In this document: one piece after another, positions 12,401-42,640 of the stretch | How positions within the stretch are numbered: the first letter of the stretch is position 1 | How the letters are laid out: every line of letters begins with the position of its first letter | Assembly: GCA_964019165.1 (NCBI GenBank) | Contig: OZ025279.1 | Span: 196,001-260,000, forward strand | DNA: 64,000 nt | Direction of reading: 5' to 3' | Source of the DNA: Mastigias papua | Lineage: Eukaryota > Cnidaria > Scyphozoa > Rhizostomeae > Mastigiidae | Program-made: the position numbers and the translations under genes | Notes under the pieces: model-generated | Seen by the model: only the letters and a program-made list of their open reading frames with translations | Databases searched by the model: none | What the model was told of the DNA's origin: nothing

Positions 12401-14524
12401 ATTTTCCGCATCAGGTAGACTGCTGTTATCACCAATAAATGATAAAATGTTATAAACATGAAAATATAAGCTTGGGGTCCTTCTGGAGTTAAGAAAGTAA
12501 GTAAAATGACTGTAGAAAGAAGCCCATAAAATATTTTAACATTAAATATAATTTAGTCTCGGCGACAAGAATCATACAGAGGAGTTCTGAACTAAGAACA
12601 GAAGTTAGATGCATATTTGCGAATGAAAATCCAGTACACACACTAATGATTTTTATTGTGAGCTACATACGAGATCTGTCACTGGTGATTGGAGTGGTTT
12701 GGTTGGATAACGTTTCAAGTTGGCTCCCAATGAAGTCTTCTTGTCAAATAGGTTTTGATTATAACACGTTGGAAAATTAGGCACAATTTAACACTACATT
12801 TGTGAAAACGGCTCCTGCTATAAAATCAAGATGACTGAATTTTGAGAAAGCACTGATAGCACTGACGTAATGCAAAGAACTAAAAGATCGAGGGAAATGA
12901 GATTAATTCGGGAGGGGTCAACGGCAGGGCCATATGTAAAGTCGTACGTGAAATCGTGGGAGAGGGCATGTGTCAGTTAATGGGTGCAGTGTATATCCAA
13001 CAAGAGAATTTCAAATAGATTTCGAGACACCTTTGAGAAGAGCCCTAATAATGCCTCAAATGATGACAAAAAGATAAGTGTCCTTTCATAAACACAATTA
13101 GATTGCAAGCGTACCAAGGTTTCATAGCCGCACAAAAATTACTACAAATGGGTGGGCATTTACATGAAAAACTGCTAAAAACCATGTATACTCATTGGCC
13201 TAAATTGCAGCGGGAAAGACGCCATCTCATAACAAAGGTCGATAAAACGTCTGGCTTCGGCGTCCCCTGCTTGACTACAGCGTACGCACCCAGTGAAAAT
13301 TCAGTTCCAAACAAAGCGGCCATAAAAAGTGGCTAGATAAAATCTTCCAAAGAGTTTCCAGTTTAGCTGCAGAAAAGGACAGCAGACGCTTTGCTCGCGC
13401 CATCTTAGGAATGAATGAAAAAACGTTTCAAACTCTAGTGAAACAAAATATAGCCAATGATCTCAAAAGGGGAAACACATATGATACTGCCATCACTACA
13501 AAAGGAAGAGAGATTGGCAATTACCCTTCGCATTATAACATCTGATATGTACACACAACAAGGATTTTGTGGTTCTCTTATGATTCAATACAACATATGC
13601 TAGTTTCAGAATATCACAATAACTGTGAGAAATCAATTTAGAGAACTGTCCTATTAAAAAGCAAACAACCAAAATCCGTTAATTTGTTCCATTTTGCACT
13701 ATGGGTTTACACCAATTTCTTTCTATATTCAAAAAACAATTCTGAAATTCTGTCTTATCATTGCAATATGATCAAAGGGCAAATCTACAACTTTATCAAC
13801 CTTAATCTCCATAGTAAATATAGAGTATAGATGCAAGGCTGCTTGTTCAAGACTTCAACCAAAACATTGTCATTTTCCATGACCCATGAGACATATATAC
13901 CTCTTCAGATAAAGCCCTCATCATGTTAGTTTGCTAATATGTGCTACCGTACATCCAATGATTTGGGAACAAATCTGATAAATAATATGCAACCCACATA
14001 TCTGCAATTTCTAAGGCCGTTGCAAAGATGATGCTTCTCATGGATGTGAAATAAAAATTTGTTAAAGACATGGGCAGCGTGGCATCCAAGGAAATCTGAG
14101 AAAGTTGTGATATTTTTCGACAAGTGACACAATTTTGAAATAAAATCGTAAGGATTTGTCGATAACGACAAGGGTTACTGATGAAGTGTTTTTCCATTGG
14201 GTGTACAACCCCAAGGCCCCCTTAGTGAAAGGGCTATGTCTCGCTAGTGCATATCATTATAAAATAGCATAAAACTTACTGTTGTGATAAGTCTGTTCAG
14301 CATGCAAAAATAAGACTAAATCACAAAAATCTTAAATTGATTGGGCAGAATGTGTAGCATAGCTACACTTGGTCAATAAAATGGGCCTCTAAGCAGTATA
14401 TTGTTCGATACAAATCAAGGTACACATATCATAAGCATCTTGTGAGAACTTGCAAGCGTTCAATTAAAGATCACCTTGTGACAGTACTTGCAGATCCATT
14501 CAGCATTTTCCATGGTGGAGGCAT
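475..14524 (-). CDS. Vasa/DDX4-type DEAD-box RNA helicase with three N-terminal RRM domains (3' end outside window)
   Basis: Eleven exons, in transcript order: 14524-14475, 12422-12245, 11540-11452, 11222-11027, 8075-7987, 6076-5854, 5647-5559, 5150-4864, 1999-1698, 1522-1238, 784-475. All junctions keep frame, giving 699 codons plus one base before the window edge. Residues about 1-63 are polar. Three RRM-like units follow at about 65-137, 160-235 and 264-340, each with a KVL/KVY-S-W/C-P first strand and an RDTT..FVSF-like RNP1. The helicase core starts near 401 with the Vasa hallmark PVTYIPPPP, then [16 protein letters not shown], the Q motif (PTPIQ), motif I AQTGSGKT, Ia [15 protein letters not shown], motif II DEAD and motif [18 protein letters not shown] favours Vasa over DDX3/PL10. 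Motifs IV-VI must lie beyond base 1. Vasa is an ATP-dependent germline RNA helicase; usual orthologues have RGG repeats or CCHC zinc knuckles, not RRMs. The helicase call is firm. The join across the 2.86 kb intron 4863-2000 is phase-compatible but not proven, and the first exon is the weakest part. Confidence 0.85.
933..1000. repeat. GT/G-rich low-complexity tract
   Basis: An alternating GT tract with GGGG and GGGTT runs, turning into TGCGTGCG repeats. It lies in the helicase-gene intron 785-1237. The G runs could form a quadruplex on this strand, but nothing suggests a function. Confidence 0.7.
2334..2845. mobile_element. Non-autonomous element with inverted ends and G-run interior
   Basis: The left end reads TCCAGTCCGGAATAGA and the right end is its reverse complement (TCTATTCCGGACTGGA). 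Both are followed inward by runs of 6-9 G on the plus strand (GGGGGG with AATAAGC). Length is 512 bp. No transposase is visible and no clear target duplication was found. A related segment lies at about 18390-18560. It sits in the helicase-gene intron 2000-4863. Confidence 0.6.
6735..7680 (-). mobile_element. Decayed LINE (non-LTR retrotransposon) reverse-transcriptase fragment
   Basis: Minus-strand frames show reverse-transcriptase pieces in order: [18 protein letters not shown] near 7650-7590, then KLYCLLY, a YVDD-like catalytic box with VIIL near 7160, [17 protein letters not shown] near 7140-7080, and the C-terminal part [19 protein letters not shown] near 6800-6745. Stops and frame changes between pieces show it is dead. 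It is nested in the helicase-gene intron 6077-7986, on the same strand as the host gene. Confidence 0.75.
8288..8472. repeat. Tandem repeat, 5 copies of 37 bp
   Basis: The unit starts AAGTAGAGCCGTTTGAGAAC and ends in AACTAACAGTTCTGTTT. Five copies run at an exact 37 bp period with only a few substitutions (gag/gaa, ccg/ctg, tct/ttt). It lies in the helicase-gene intron 8076-11026, about 150 bp from the 15 bp minisatellite. Confidence 0.95.
8621..9226. repeat. Minisatellite, 40 copies of 15 bp
   Basis: The unit is AATAAACATGGTGTA with a common variant AATAAACATGGTGCA. There are 40 units at an exact 15 bp period, about 28 of the T type and 12 of the C type. Because 15 is a multiple of three and the unit lacks stops in several frames, long artificial ORFs appear on both strands. 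It is intronic in the helicase gene. Confidence 0.97.
11313..11440. repeat. Tandem repeat of 23 bp, about 5-6 copies
   Basis: The unit is about ATTATATATAATAGAAATAG followed by CAC, with one copy carrying AACAG. It contains a short TATATATA palindrome. It lies in the small intron between the helicase-gene exons 11540-11452 and 11222-11027, just upstream of the RNP1-bearing exon. Confidence 0.9.
13103..13543 (+). pseudogene. Broken reading frame of unknown origin
   Basis: A 77-codon frame (13103-13336) ends in [15 protein letters not shown] and a stop. In an adjacent frame [20 protein letters not shown] begins at once and runs about 70 codons to 13543. Composition looks protein-like in both parts, as if one frameshift broke a single ORF. 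I recognise no domain. It lies on the opposite strand inside the first intron of the helicase gene, so a dead mobile element is the likeliest source. Confidence 0.3.
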
Positions 14525-14533
14525 TTCAATCGT
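14475..14533 (-). other. Candidate first coding exon with two possible start codons
   Basis: An exon-like block lies between an acceptor-like TTACAG and a donor AAG|GTGATC. The ATG at 14524 gives [16 protein letters not shown] and ends in phase 2, which fits the next exon at 12422. The ATG at 14513 has a near-ideal context (CCACCATGG) and gives [13 protein letters not shown], a W-x-C-x-x-C start like a RanBP2-type zinc finger, but ends in phase 0 and would need another exon that I could not find. Confidence 0.4.
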
Positions 14534-15149
14534 CTGTAACGAAAAGAAAACCAAAGAAGATGACATAACTTGCTAGTCAATTCATTTTAAAAGTCTACTC
14601 AGCAATCTATTTTTAGACTATTCATAATTTGAGAAATCAATAAGATTACAGAGCTGTAATTAGAGATTACAGAGATTAAGCTCTTAATTATGCTGAACAC
14701 TTAGAGAAGGAATAGAGTCTTTTTTATGAACAAAACCTTTCACTATTTCAAATAGAAAAACCAATTTAATTACTTTTCAATCAGACTAATCTAACTAACA
14801 CAACCACAACAAACACTCACTGAAAATATACCGTGACTTTTTCATCATGACTCACTTGGTGGATAGTTTATTCAGTGTAAAGTATCTAAGTGACTTTGGC
14901 ACGTCTAACATTTCGTATCTTTACCTTGACCCAAAATATGAAAATACTATGGTATTTGACTCACAACTCAAAAATGGTAAAGGATTCATAATACTGGCAT
15001 TTAATGTAAACTTTAACATTAATGCTTCCTTTCATGTCTCCCTAAACCTACATCAGCCCTAAATGAAACATAATTGCAACTAGTGCCATTTGATATGGAA
15101 ATTAACTCATGAATGTCAGATTTTGACTAACCCTATTCTATATAGCTAT

Positions 15150-15480
15150 GTGCTTATACAGGGGCCACAATTAAAGGCTCAAAGTAGCCCTTTCTAGGAG
15201 ATCTTTGCACAGACTGTTCTACCCATTCAACTACCTAGGATAGAATAGAAGATATTAGGTTTGGAGAGATTGGCACAGTACTTGGTGTTGCTCCAGGCTC
15301 TGGCTGATTCTGCATTTTTTGATGCACACCAATTTCTGATATACTTTCATGTTTATTAATTGAAAGGGGACCTCTCTACCACACAAGCTGTTTTCCTTCA
15401 GGTTTCCTCAGTGTAACAGTGCTATCTTTTAACTTTTGTAAGTGGCGTGGTCAGTGAGAGAAAATGCAACTGTTACACTA
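15150..15480 (-). pseudogene. Protein-like minus-strand frame broken by stops
   Basis: Reading down from about 15480 in one frame gives HLQKLKDSTVTLRKPEGKQ then LVW, a stop, RGPLSINKHESISEIGVH, a proline/serine-rich stretch (PEPGATPSTVPISPNLISSI), a stop, VVEWVEQSVQRSPRKGYF and EPLIVAPV, then a stop. The composition is clearly coding-like, but three in-frame stops interrupt it with no good splice alternatives. VWxRGPLSI recalls the start of a SPOC domain, a weak guess. A decayed gene copy is most likely. Confidence 0.35.
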
Positions 15481-17621
15481 CTTCAGTACTTACTGACTAT
15501 ATCAATAAACGATCATTCTATGATTGTATATAAGGCTCTGATGTCAATCAAAGGTTAGCAGGAAGTTTACTAATATAAATGCATATTCTAAATAAAAGAA
15601 CAGATAGTGACAATGAGGTGTAAGAAGGGAGAAAATTGAGCATACAAGTCTGCTACTGGTAACAGACTTGCAATACCTTCCGGTTGCTTCTAAACTCATA
15701 GCCCTATCTGGCAAACTTTTATTCCACAAGCAAACTCCTTCCCCGTGGCTTCCTTCTAACCATAAGTTTAACACAGGAGAGGGATTCAAAAACTTTGAAG
15801 CTATATTGTTCAAAATTATGGTATTGGACTCACAAGCCGATTTTTATTGTTCCACAACTTTGACCTTCAAAATCTGCACCAAAGTAAGCATGTAGACCTT
15901 GAAGCTTTCTTTTAGTGCATAGAACAACCCTTCAAAAATACTGTATGATCATTCCACTTGAAATTCATTTTTAATCTTTTGAAGTAGAGGTAAATTTGCC
16001 ATTTTCATAATCACCTTTGTATAAATGATAGGTACTTGTCATATGACTGGAAATAGCTACAAAACACTGATTTTATTTCTACTGCCTGTCATTTATTGAA
16101 AGTAGGGACATCAATTCTTCAAACACAATAGAAACAGACAGTTCTTGAACATGTTGAAATTATTGCTTAGATGCTAGCTTCCACTTTGGCATGCCTATTT
16201 TAATGTTGTGTTTTATCTCCTTACCAATCAAATTTCAATTTACTTCAATTCTCTTGATTTCTCTTGCATACCATTTTCTCTGGAAACTTTAAAGCAAAGC
16301 ATTTTAAGTTCTCTTCACAGCAAACTACAGTCATATACTACTGGCTATCAACTGCTCTAGTAAACAGCAATATATCAATATCTTATAATTCACAGATATC
16401 AAACAGATCACCCCTTTGACAGAGAAAATGATTGAAACATGTCTTAAGGATTGGGAAGGCTTGATAATGGCAAGTAGTGCCAGCAATTGCACTGCCAGGA
16501 AATGTTCAACAGTAATTCCTTGCAGGAAATTTCAAACAGTTCAGCTGAAACTTTTTCAAATATTGTGCTTATTCTGTGTTACACCTTACCAAATGGAGTA
16601 ACCAGCTGGAAACATAATTTGCAGTTGCAGGAAATTTGAGTACTGCTTCACAATAAATTATGAATTTTTATCTTCTAATTCATGTGGCATGTCTCTGAAC
16701 ACAAATTTTTGCAAAACAAACTACTACTGTCTGAGGGCCCATGGCCCCCTGGTCCCCCTTAGATCTGTGCTTGACTGCCAGGAAGAGAACACTTTTTCAA
16801 GCCCTGCTGATTGGAGTCTCTGATAAGAAACCGCTCATCAATTCTAGAATCTTTGGAAAAATAGTCTGCTAAGTTATATCATCGGAAACCATATACGCAT
16901 TGTAATGGCAAATAATGTACTAGTAAAATGGATAGTTTTACAAACTGTAATGAATTGAAAATTTGCAGTATGGTTAGTATGGAAGTTCTAAATCTATTCA
17001 ACTGAATGTGGTTATAAAGCTGATTATGAATGCTTTTCATTAGTTTCATCCCTATCTCTCTCTACCACACATGTCATTGGCATGAAATTTGGTACGCATG
17101 TACACATTTTTTGTAAAGGGAGCCCAGCTCAATGCCTACTTCCAAAAGTTCCTTATTTTCAGACCTTAATTTTAACTCCACATTTACTGCCACACAAATT
17201 GTAAAGACAAGTAAAACATTGAAATCCTGAACTATGCCTTTAGTTTGGCTGCAACTTAAGAACAATGAAAAATGAAGGACTGAACAAAAGCATAGCAAAC
17301 AATGAATGGAGGGTATGGCTGCAAATGAATGGAACCAGCTTCCTATTCCTGATTGTTTGCTGTTATAAAAATTTTTTAATTGAAAATTTCCTTAGGGAAT
17401 TTTCCCAAAGTAGTATAAGTTCTTTAAACATTTCAGCATTCTACATGTAGGTTCCTTATATAAGACAGGTATGTATCTGTTCTATTCTTGCAAGTGTCTC
17501 TTCCCATAGTATCATCCTTTTGTGTCACATACTGTGAAGACCTGGGGTTACAATGGCATTTTGCTTTATGTGGTCTAGTCCATGTAAGGTGTTCTGGAAT
17601 TTGCTGTTGGTACAATCAACC

Positions 17622-18745
17622 TCACATAATTCAGATTCATTTTCTCCAGATTATGTGTATTCCTGACAGAATTGCCAGGTCCAATTAGTTTCCTATTAAA
17701 GTGTACTAAAATAAGTTTCATTATCCAGATCTCCAAATCCGGACAAATGCATAAACAGACAAAATATTCTGGTCCATTTCATACAAGTACATATCATTTA
17801 TTCATTATAATCCAGGTTAACAATCTGGGCACTTCATCTTCTTCATAGATTAACACTGGCAAAGGCTGATGAACAGTGTAATGAGGAGGTATCAGCTTTC
17901 ATGAGAAAATAAGAAGAGGTCATGACATTAATGTTCCTATGTAAAAGTCAGATAACTATTATAGATTTCTTTTTTAAGTCTTAAAATATTGGTTTTGTTT
18001 TCTATATTAACTTTTGTTGAAATATATATAAGAAATAAAATATAAAGTTTTGTGGAAACACACATGAATATAGAAAGGGTATTTTACACTTATGCAATGC
18101 ACATTTTTTATACAAGAAACCTAATACTAGACAGCCTTAACTTTGAAAAACTTGTAAAACTACAAGGGCTAGGAAACATTAGAACTTCTGTGCCATCTTC
18201 CACAGTTTCGGAAACACATTTTTCTTCCATAGATTAAAAAGTGCCCACTACAGTATGTTTATGTGCTTAAAAGCCAAAAAGCATTATGGACACTACAAAA
18301 GACAATTTTTTGTTACCTTCTGTTTTCATTTTAACTGCAACTTTTTCAGTAAGTTAAGAAAATTGTAAGAAGCTTGTAGAATTGAAATGTGGCCAGAAAT
18401 TAAGAGACTTACTGCTACTCCTAGGTCCCAAATAAATGTCTCCCCCTGCTTACTAATATTCTGAAAAAACTCCACCCATGACATCCTTATTCCAGACCCC
18501 CTGTTCACTATTTCTGTGTCTGTACTATGATTGAGTAGTAAGTAACATGAGAGAAATGTGTTTTCCACACTGTCTACAGTTTAAGTAAGTTGTGAAATTC
18601 ATCCATAATTAGAGAACTTGTCCAACAACCCTAGGAGTGACACCCAAACAACAACAGATAGTTTACGGGATAGGTTTTTCTAGGTACTCCAGTTTTTCTG
18701 TAATTTGGACAAAATCAGCCAGTCCCATGTGATCTGAATTATGTG
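17622..18745. mobile_element. Possible pogo/Tc1-like DNA transposon remnant
   Basis: CACATAATTCAGAT near 17625 is matched in inverted orientation by ATCTGAATTATGTG near 18729, about 1.1 kb apart. Near the left end, ATCCAGATCTCCAAATCCGG resembles the repeated ATCCGGA ends of pogo-type elements. No transposase frame remains inside. Confidence 0.35.
18390..18560 (-). repeat. Diverged copy of the G-run element at 2334-2845
   Basis: The minus-strand translation contains GIRMSWVEFFQNISKQG, matching [18 protein letters not shown] from the plus strand of the 2334-2845 element. This shows shared ancestry of the DNA; it is not evidence for a protein. C runs here are shorter (CCCCC), so the copy is older or partial. 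Confidence 0.5.
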
Positions 18746-19887
18746 ACATTGGCAATACTTGTCTGCATAGCCTGTGTGCATTCTATGTAGCCTGCACAGG
18801 AGATATCAAACTTAATTATTTGAGTAATAACAAGTCTGTAATCATGAACTCTTATATGCCACATATCTGCTATGTTTTGTCTTCTTTATATAAATGGAAA
18901 ATGCTGGGTCTCACACCAAGCATGTGGTTGGTCTTTATAAAAATGGTAACATCTGGCTCACATCTAAACTACTGACTGGCTGATTAGTGAAAATTGCCCA
19001 GCAAAAGCTGCTCAGGTACAAACAAATAACAATTATATTTAAATGAACATATCTGTGGCATGACCCCAAATCCATCAATTTCCTTGCGCACTAGCATGAG
19101 ATTCGTCTTGTTCTGTTTTTTATTGGCATATAGACATATGACAGTAAGGTCACCCAGTCGTCCCCACACAGGATTTTTTACTTCATTACTATCATTATGT
19201 CACTTGGAAAATATTCAAAGTAACCAAATAGACCACGCTCTGTCACCTTTCAACACCCCACCACCCCACCTCTGGTGAACATTATCATTTGCGACAAAAA
19301 TCTTGAGTGTACACTTGCCAAACTCTGCAGTGTGGCTAGTCATGTTAGCCCTGGCATGACTTCTTTTTTTGTATTGGCATATAACAGTAAAGCAACGCAG
19401 CTGTGCAAGCTCAGCATGAAGGCAAAAGTCACAAAATAAATTTCAGACATGAGCTATACACACAATGAGCTATGGCATCAGAGTCCATCCACCTTGTACA
19501 TGGTTATTTGGGTAAACAAACAAAAGCATGCTATTATGGAAAAGGTAAAATTTGTACATGGAGCCATTAGGTACAGTCAAGATTGTTCATATGAGGGTTC
19601 ACGACCCTACAAAATAAATCAACAAATGACCATGGTTCCTATTCTAATTATCTCAAATTTCTGTTTATGAAAGAATTCAAAAAATATACCACATTTACTT
19701 TTGCAATTTATGCACTAAACGAGGAACTCAACTGTCTGGCAACAATGTAGCCATCTTTGGTGTTCAAAGTCGTGCAGACCTTGGACTGATAATGAAGTAA
19801 ACATATCTGAACAGCAATACTTTTAACCATTCACCTATCCAATACAAAGGAGCATTTACGTGATGGCGACTACAGAACATCGTACTA

Positions 19888-21354
19888 CACTAGGTGAGCA
19901 GAAATATTGCACCTCCTGTCTGAAAATGGCAGCCATTTTAGCCCTATCAGCACAAACACATCCATTCAGAGTGAATTTTATCCCATTAAACAATATTTGT
20001 TTTGCTTCAGTTTTGGCGAGAGATTCGAAAAACTTGCTGACGCCATTTTAGCACTTTGAACGAAAGGAAAACATTGTAAACAAAAGAGATTAAGCAAAAA
20101 TGCAAAGCCATGCCTAAAACTAAGGAATTTACAAATTTTGAGAGGGCTTCGGTGGTAAATTTGCGAAAAAATGGACTATCCTTCAGAAAAATTGGAGCAG
20201 CTGTTGGTTGTCACCATTCTACTGTAATATGTATTTGTAAGCGCTATGAAAAATCTGGCTATCCTGATAAGCTAAAAAGATGTGGACGACAAAAAAATCG
20301 ATGTTCGGGGAGAGAGGTATGTTTGTCGTCTATCAAAGAAGCATAGGTTTTCAAATTTGAAAACTATCACAAACGAGCTATTTTCCACCCACCTTCAAGG
20401 AAACCTTTCCAAGTGTACTGTGAAACGTATTCTCAAGAAATATGGAATTAGAAACTATGCCAGAAAAAGAAAACCATTTGTTTCCTTTCAAAGTAGGAAA
20501 GCTAGGGTAAGGTCGGCCAGTGCTGTTCAGGACTGGCAAGTAGCCGAGTGGAAAGACGTGGTTTCTCCGACGAGTGCAGGTTTGGACTTAAAAATGACTG
20601 TAAAACACTACGATTTTGGCGTACAAAACAAGAGGTCAATGATCCTACCCTTTTCCAGCAGACGTTCAAAAATGCCACCTCTTTGATGTTTTGGGGGTGT
20701 GTTGGGCCTTCTGGCATTGGTAAATTGGTAGTCTGTGGTAGAACCGTAAATGCAGAAAAATATGTTTGTTTATTACATGACAACCTTTTTGCCAATGTTG
20801 AATCGATGTTTGGGACTGCTGATAGGCCTTTCATCATTCAGCAGGATAATGCACCCCCACATCGAGCAGCATACACAAAGATATATCTTTCTCTTCGAGG
20901 CGTTCCTGTTTTGCCATGGCCAGCACAAAGCCCTGACTTGAACATTATTGAAAATATATGGTTGATTATAAAAAACAAGCTTAATTGTGACCCAAGAGGT
21001 CCTCCAACAACCAAAGAAGAGCTTCAAACCAGAGTCATATCTGAATGGGACCGAATTCCACGGGATTTTATTGGCAAATTATACGAGTCTCTTCCACGAA
21101 GAATTTTGGCTGTAAAAAAGAAGCGTGGCTACCCAACGAAATACTGAAATAACTATAAATTCTTGTAGACTGTACCCAGAATTCCAGCTTGGTTTATTTT
21201 GGCAATGTTTATAGTTAATGACATATTAATTTCTAACGCTTAACTCAAGTGGTTGGTCAAAGAAACCGTAGGCAGTTTTCATACAGCAGAACATGGTGCC
21301 CTGTCCGCCATTTTGAAAATCACTAGGAGGTGCAATATTTTTGCTCACCAAGTG
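19888..21354 (+). mobile_element. Tc1-type DNA transposon with intact terminal inverted repeats
   Basis: The element is 1467 bp. Its 30 bp ends begin CACTAGGTGAGCAGAAATAT on the left and CACTTGGTGAGCAAAAATAT on the right (reverse strand), and both continue to GCACCTCCT. TA dinucleotides flank both ends (19886-19887 and 21355-21356), the target duplication expected for Tc1/mariner. The internal transposase frame carries two frameshifts. The right end lies about 500 bp upstream of the DNAI3 start codon, so it could influence that promoter. Confidence 0.93.
20110..21147 (+). pseudogene. Tc1 DD34E transposase, broken by two frameshifts
   Basis: The N-terminal helix-turn-helix region (SFRKIGAAVGCHHSTVICI) reads from 20110. 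The frame shifts at an A7 run near 20290-20297, continuing through VCRLSKKHRFSNLKTI, and shifts again near 20564, where one T seems lost before FSDECRFGL. The catalytic triad is visible: D in FSDECRF, D in QQDNAPPHR and E in NIIENIW, with exactly 34 residues between the last two, which is the Tc1 spacing. The C terminus is intact to the stop at 21147. The element is not autonomous as it stands, though few changes separate it from an open frame, so the insertion family looks fairly young. Confidence 0.92.
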
Positions 21355-21856
21355 TAGTTGCACGAATCTGCACGAATCACTGCAATCATCCCGAAATATA
21401 ACCGCATTATCTGCAGATTATATGTTAACAAATGTAGTTTCGATTTTCATACAATCATATTGAACTTCTGCAATGCTACACAGCTGCAATACTAAATTAC
21501 AGACCATTGTTGCATTTTGCATCTAGATCTCTGTATCAGTCCGAGCCAACAAAGCAACAAAAGCACTTATAGCAACAAATCATGTAACCAGAGTTACATT
21601 TCATAACCAGTTCTACGTCCTCACCTTTTATTAGTTTCACTGGGAGCGTAATAAAGAAAAGGAATGCACTTAGCTCTGATGTCCCACGTGCACCACTCAA
21701 GTGCACCACTACTGCTTATTCTGTGTCTGCTTACACATTTGCGTTATAAGGAGCTGCGATGCTCCGCAGCACTTTTCCTGTAGCTATGGATGTGCTGTAA
21801 TGGTAACAACAACAAGTTTCAACATGGTGGATAGTACGCGATAGACCAATCGAAAA

Positions 21857-42181
<20,325 letters not shown>

Positions 42182-42329
42182 ATGTCACAAGTACAATCCT
42201 ATTTCATCGTTTTTGTTACAATACTTGCTTTTGTCTTTTGGTTTATTTGGTCACCAATACCAGATGCATGTTAGAGTTTGTAATATTTAGCAGATTTTGT
42301 CTATACGTTGGTATTCCTTCTCTATGGTT

Positions 42330-42345
42330 TTATTTATATAATAAA
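42330..42345. promoter_or_regulatory. Possible poly(A) signals usable on both strands
   Basis: TTTTATTTATATAATAAA contains AATAAA on the plus strand (42340-42345), about 160 bp after the DNAI3 stop. It also contains TTTATT, which is AATAAA on the minus strand, about 300 bp after the stop of the convergent bHLH gene. Poly(A) motifs occur often by chance in AT-rich DNA. Confidence 0.4.
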
Positions 42346-42640
42346 TTATGTAATACAGCTATTGGTGTATTGATTTGTGCATCTATTTCACAATCAAGGT
42401 GTAATGGTTCTAATCCCAATCACTGATCTCAATCCGATACGGTTTCAAAGCAAATATTGAATAGCGTTGAGATTGCCGTGTTGGCTAATAGAGAATTTAG
42501 AGCAATGCTATGCAAAGTGCTATCAGTAATTTTACTTTGATTGACAGTCGTCGTTCAAAAATTAACCAACTAGTAGGGTGGAGCACCCATGGATGATAAA
42601 ACTCCTGTTACTCACACAATTTTTGTCGGATCATGTTATC

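Larger units (their letters stand above)
14534..19887. other. Gene-poor interval
   Basis: This AT-rich stretch between the helicase gene and the Tc1 element holds the broken frame at 15150-15480, the possible pogo-like remnant at 17622-18745 and the G-run repeat copy at 18390-18560. Other open frames are short and lack recognisable domains or paired splice sites. The helicase promoter should lie just above 14533, but I see no clear TATA-type signal that can be trusted in such AT-rich DNA. Confidence 0.6.

Noticed and set aside
15150..15480. Stop-codon reassignment to explain the interrupted frame
   Set aside because: All clear genes here use the standard code with normal stops; a decayed copy is simpler.
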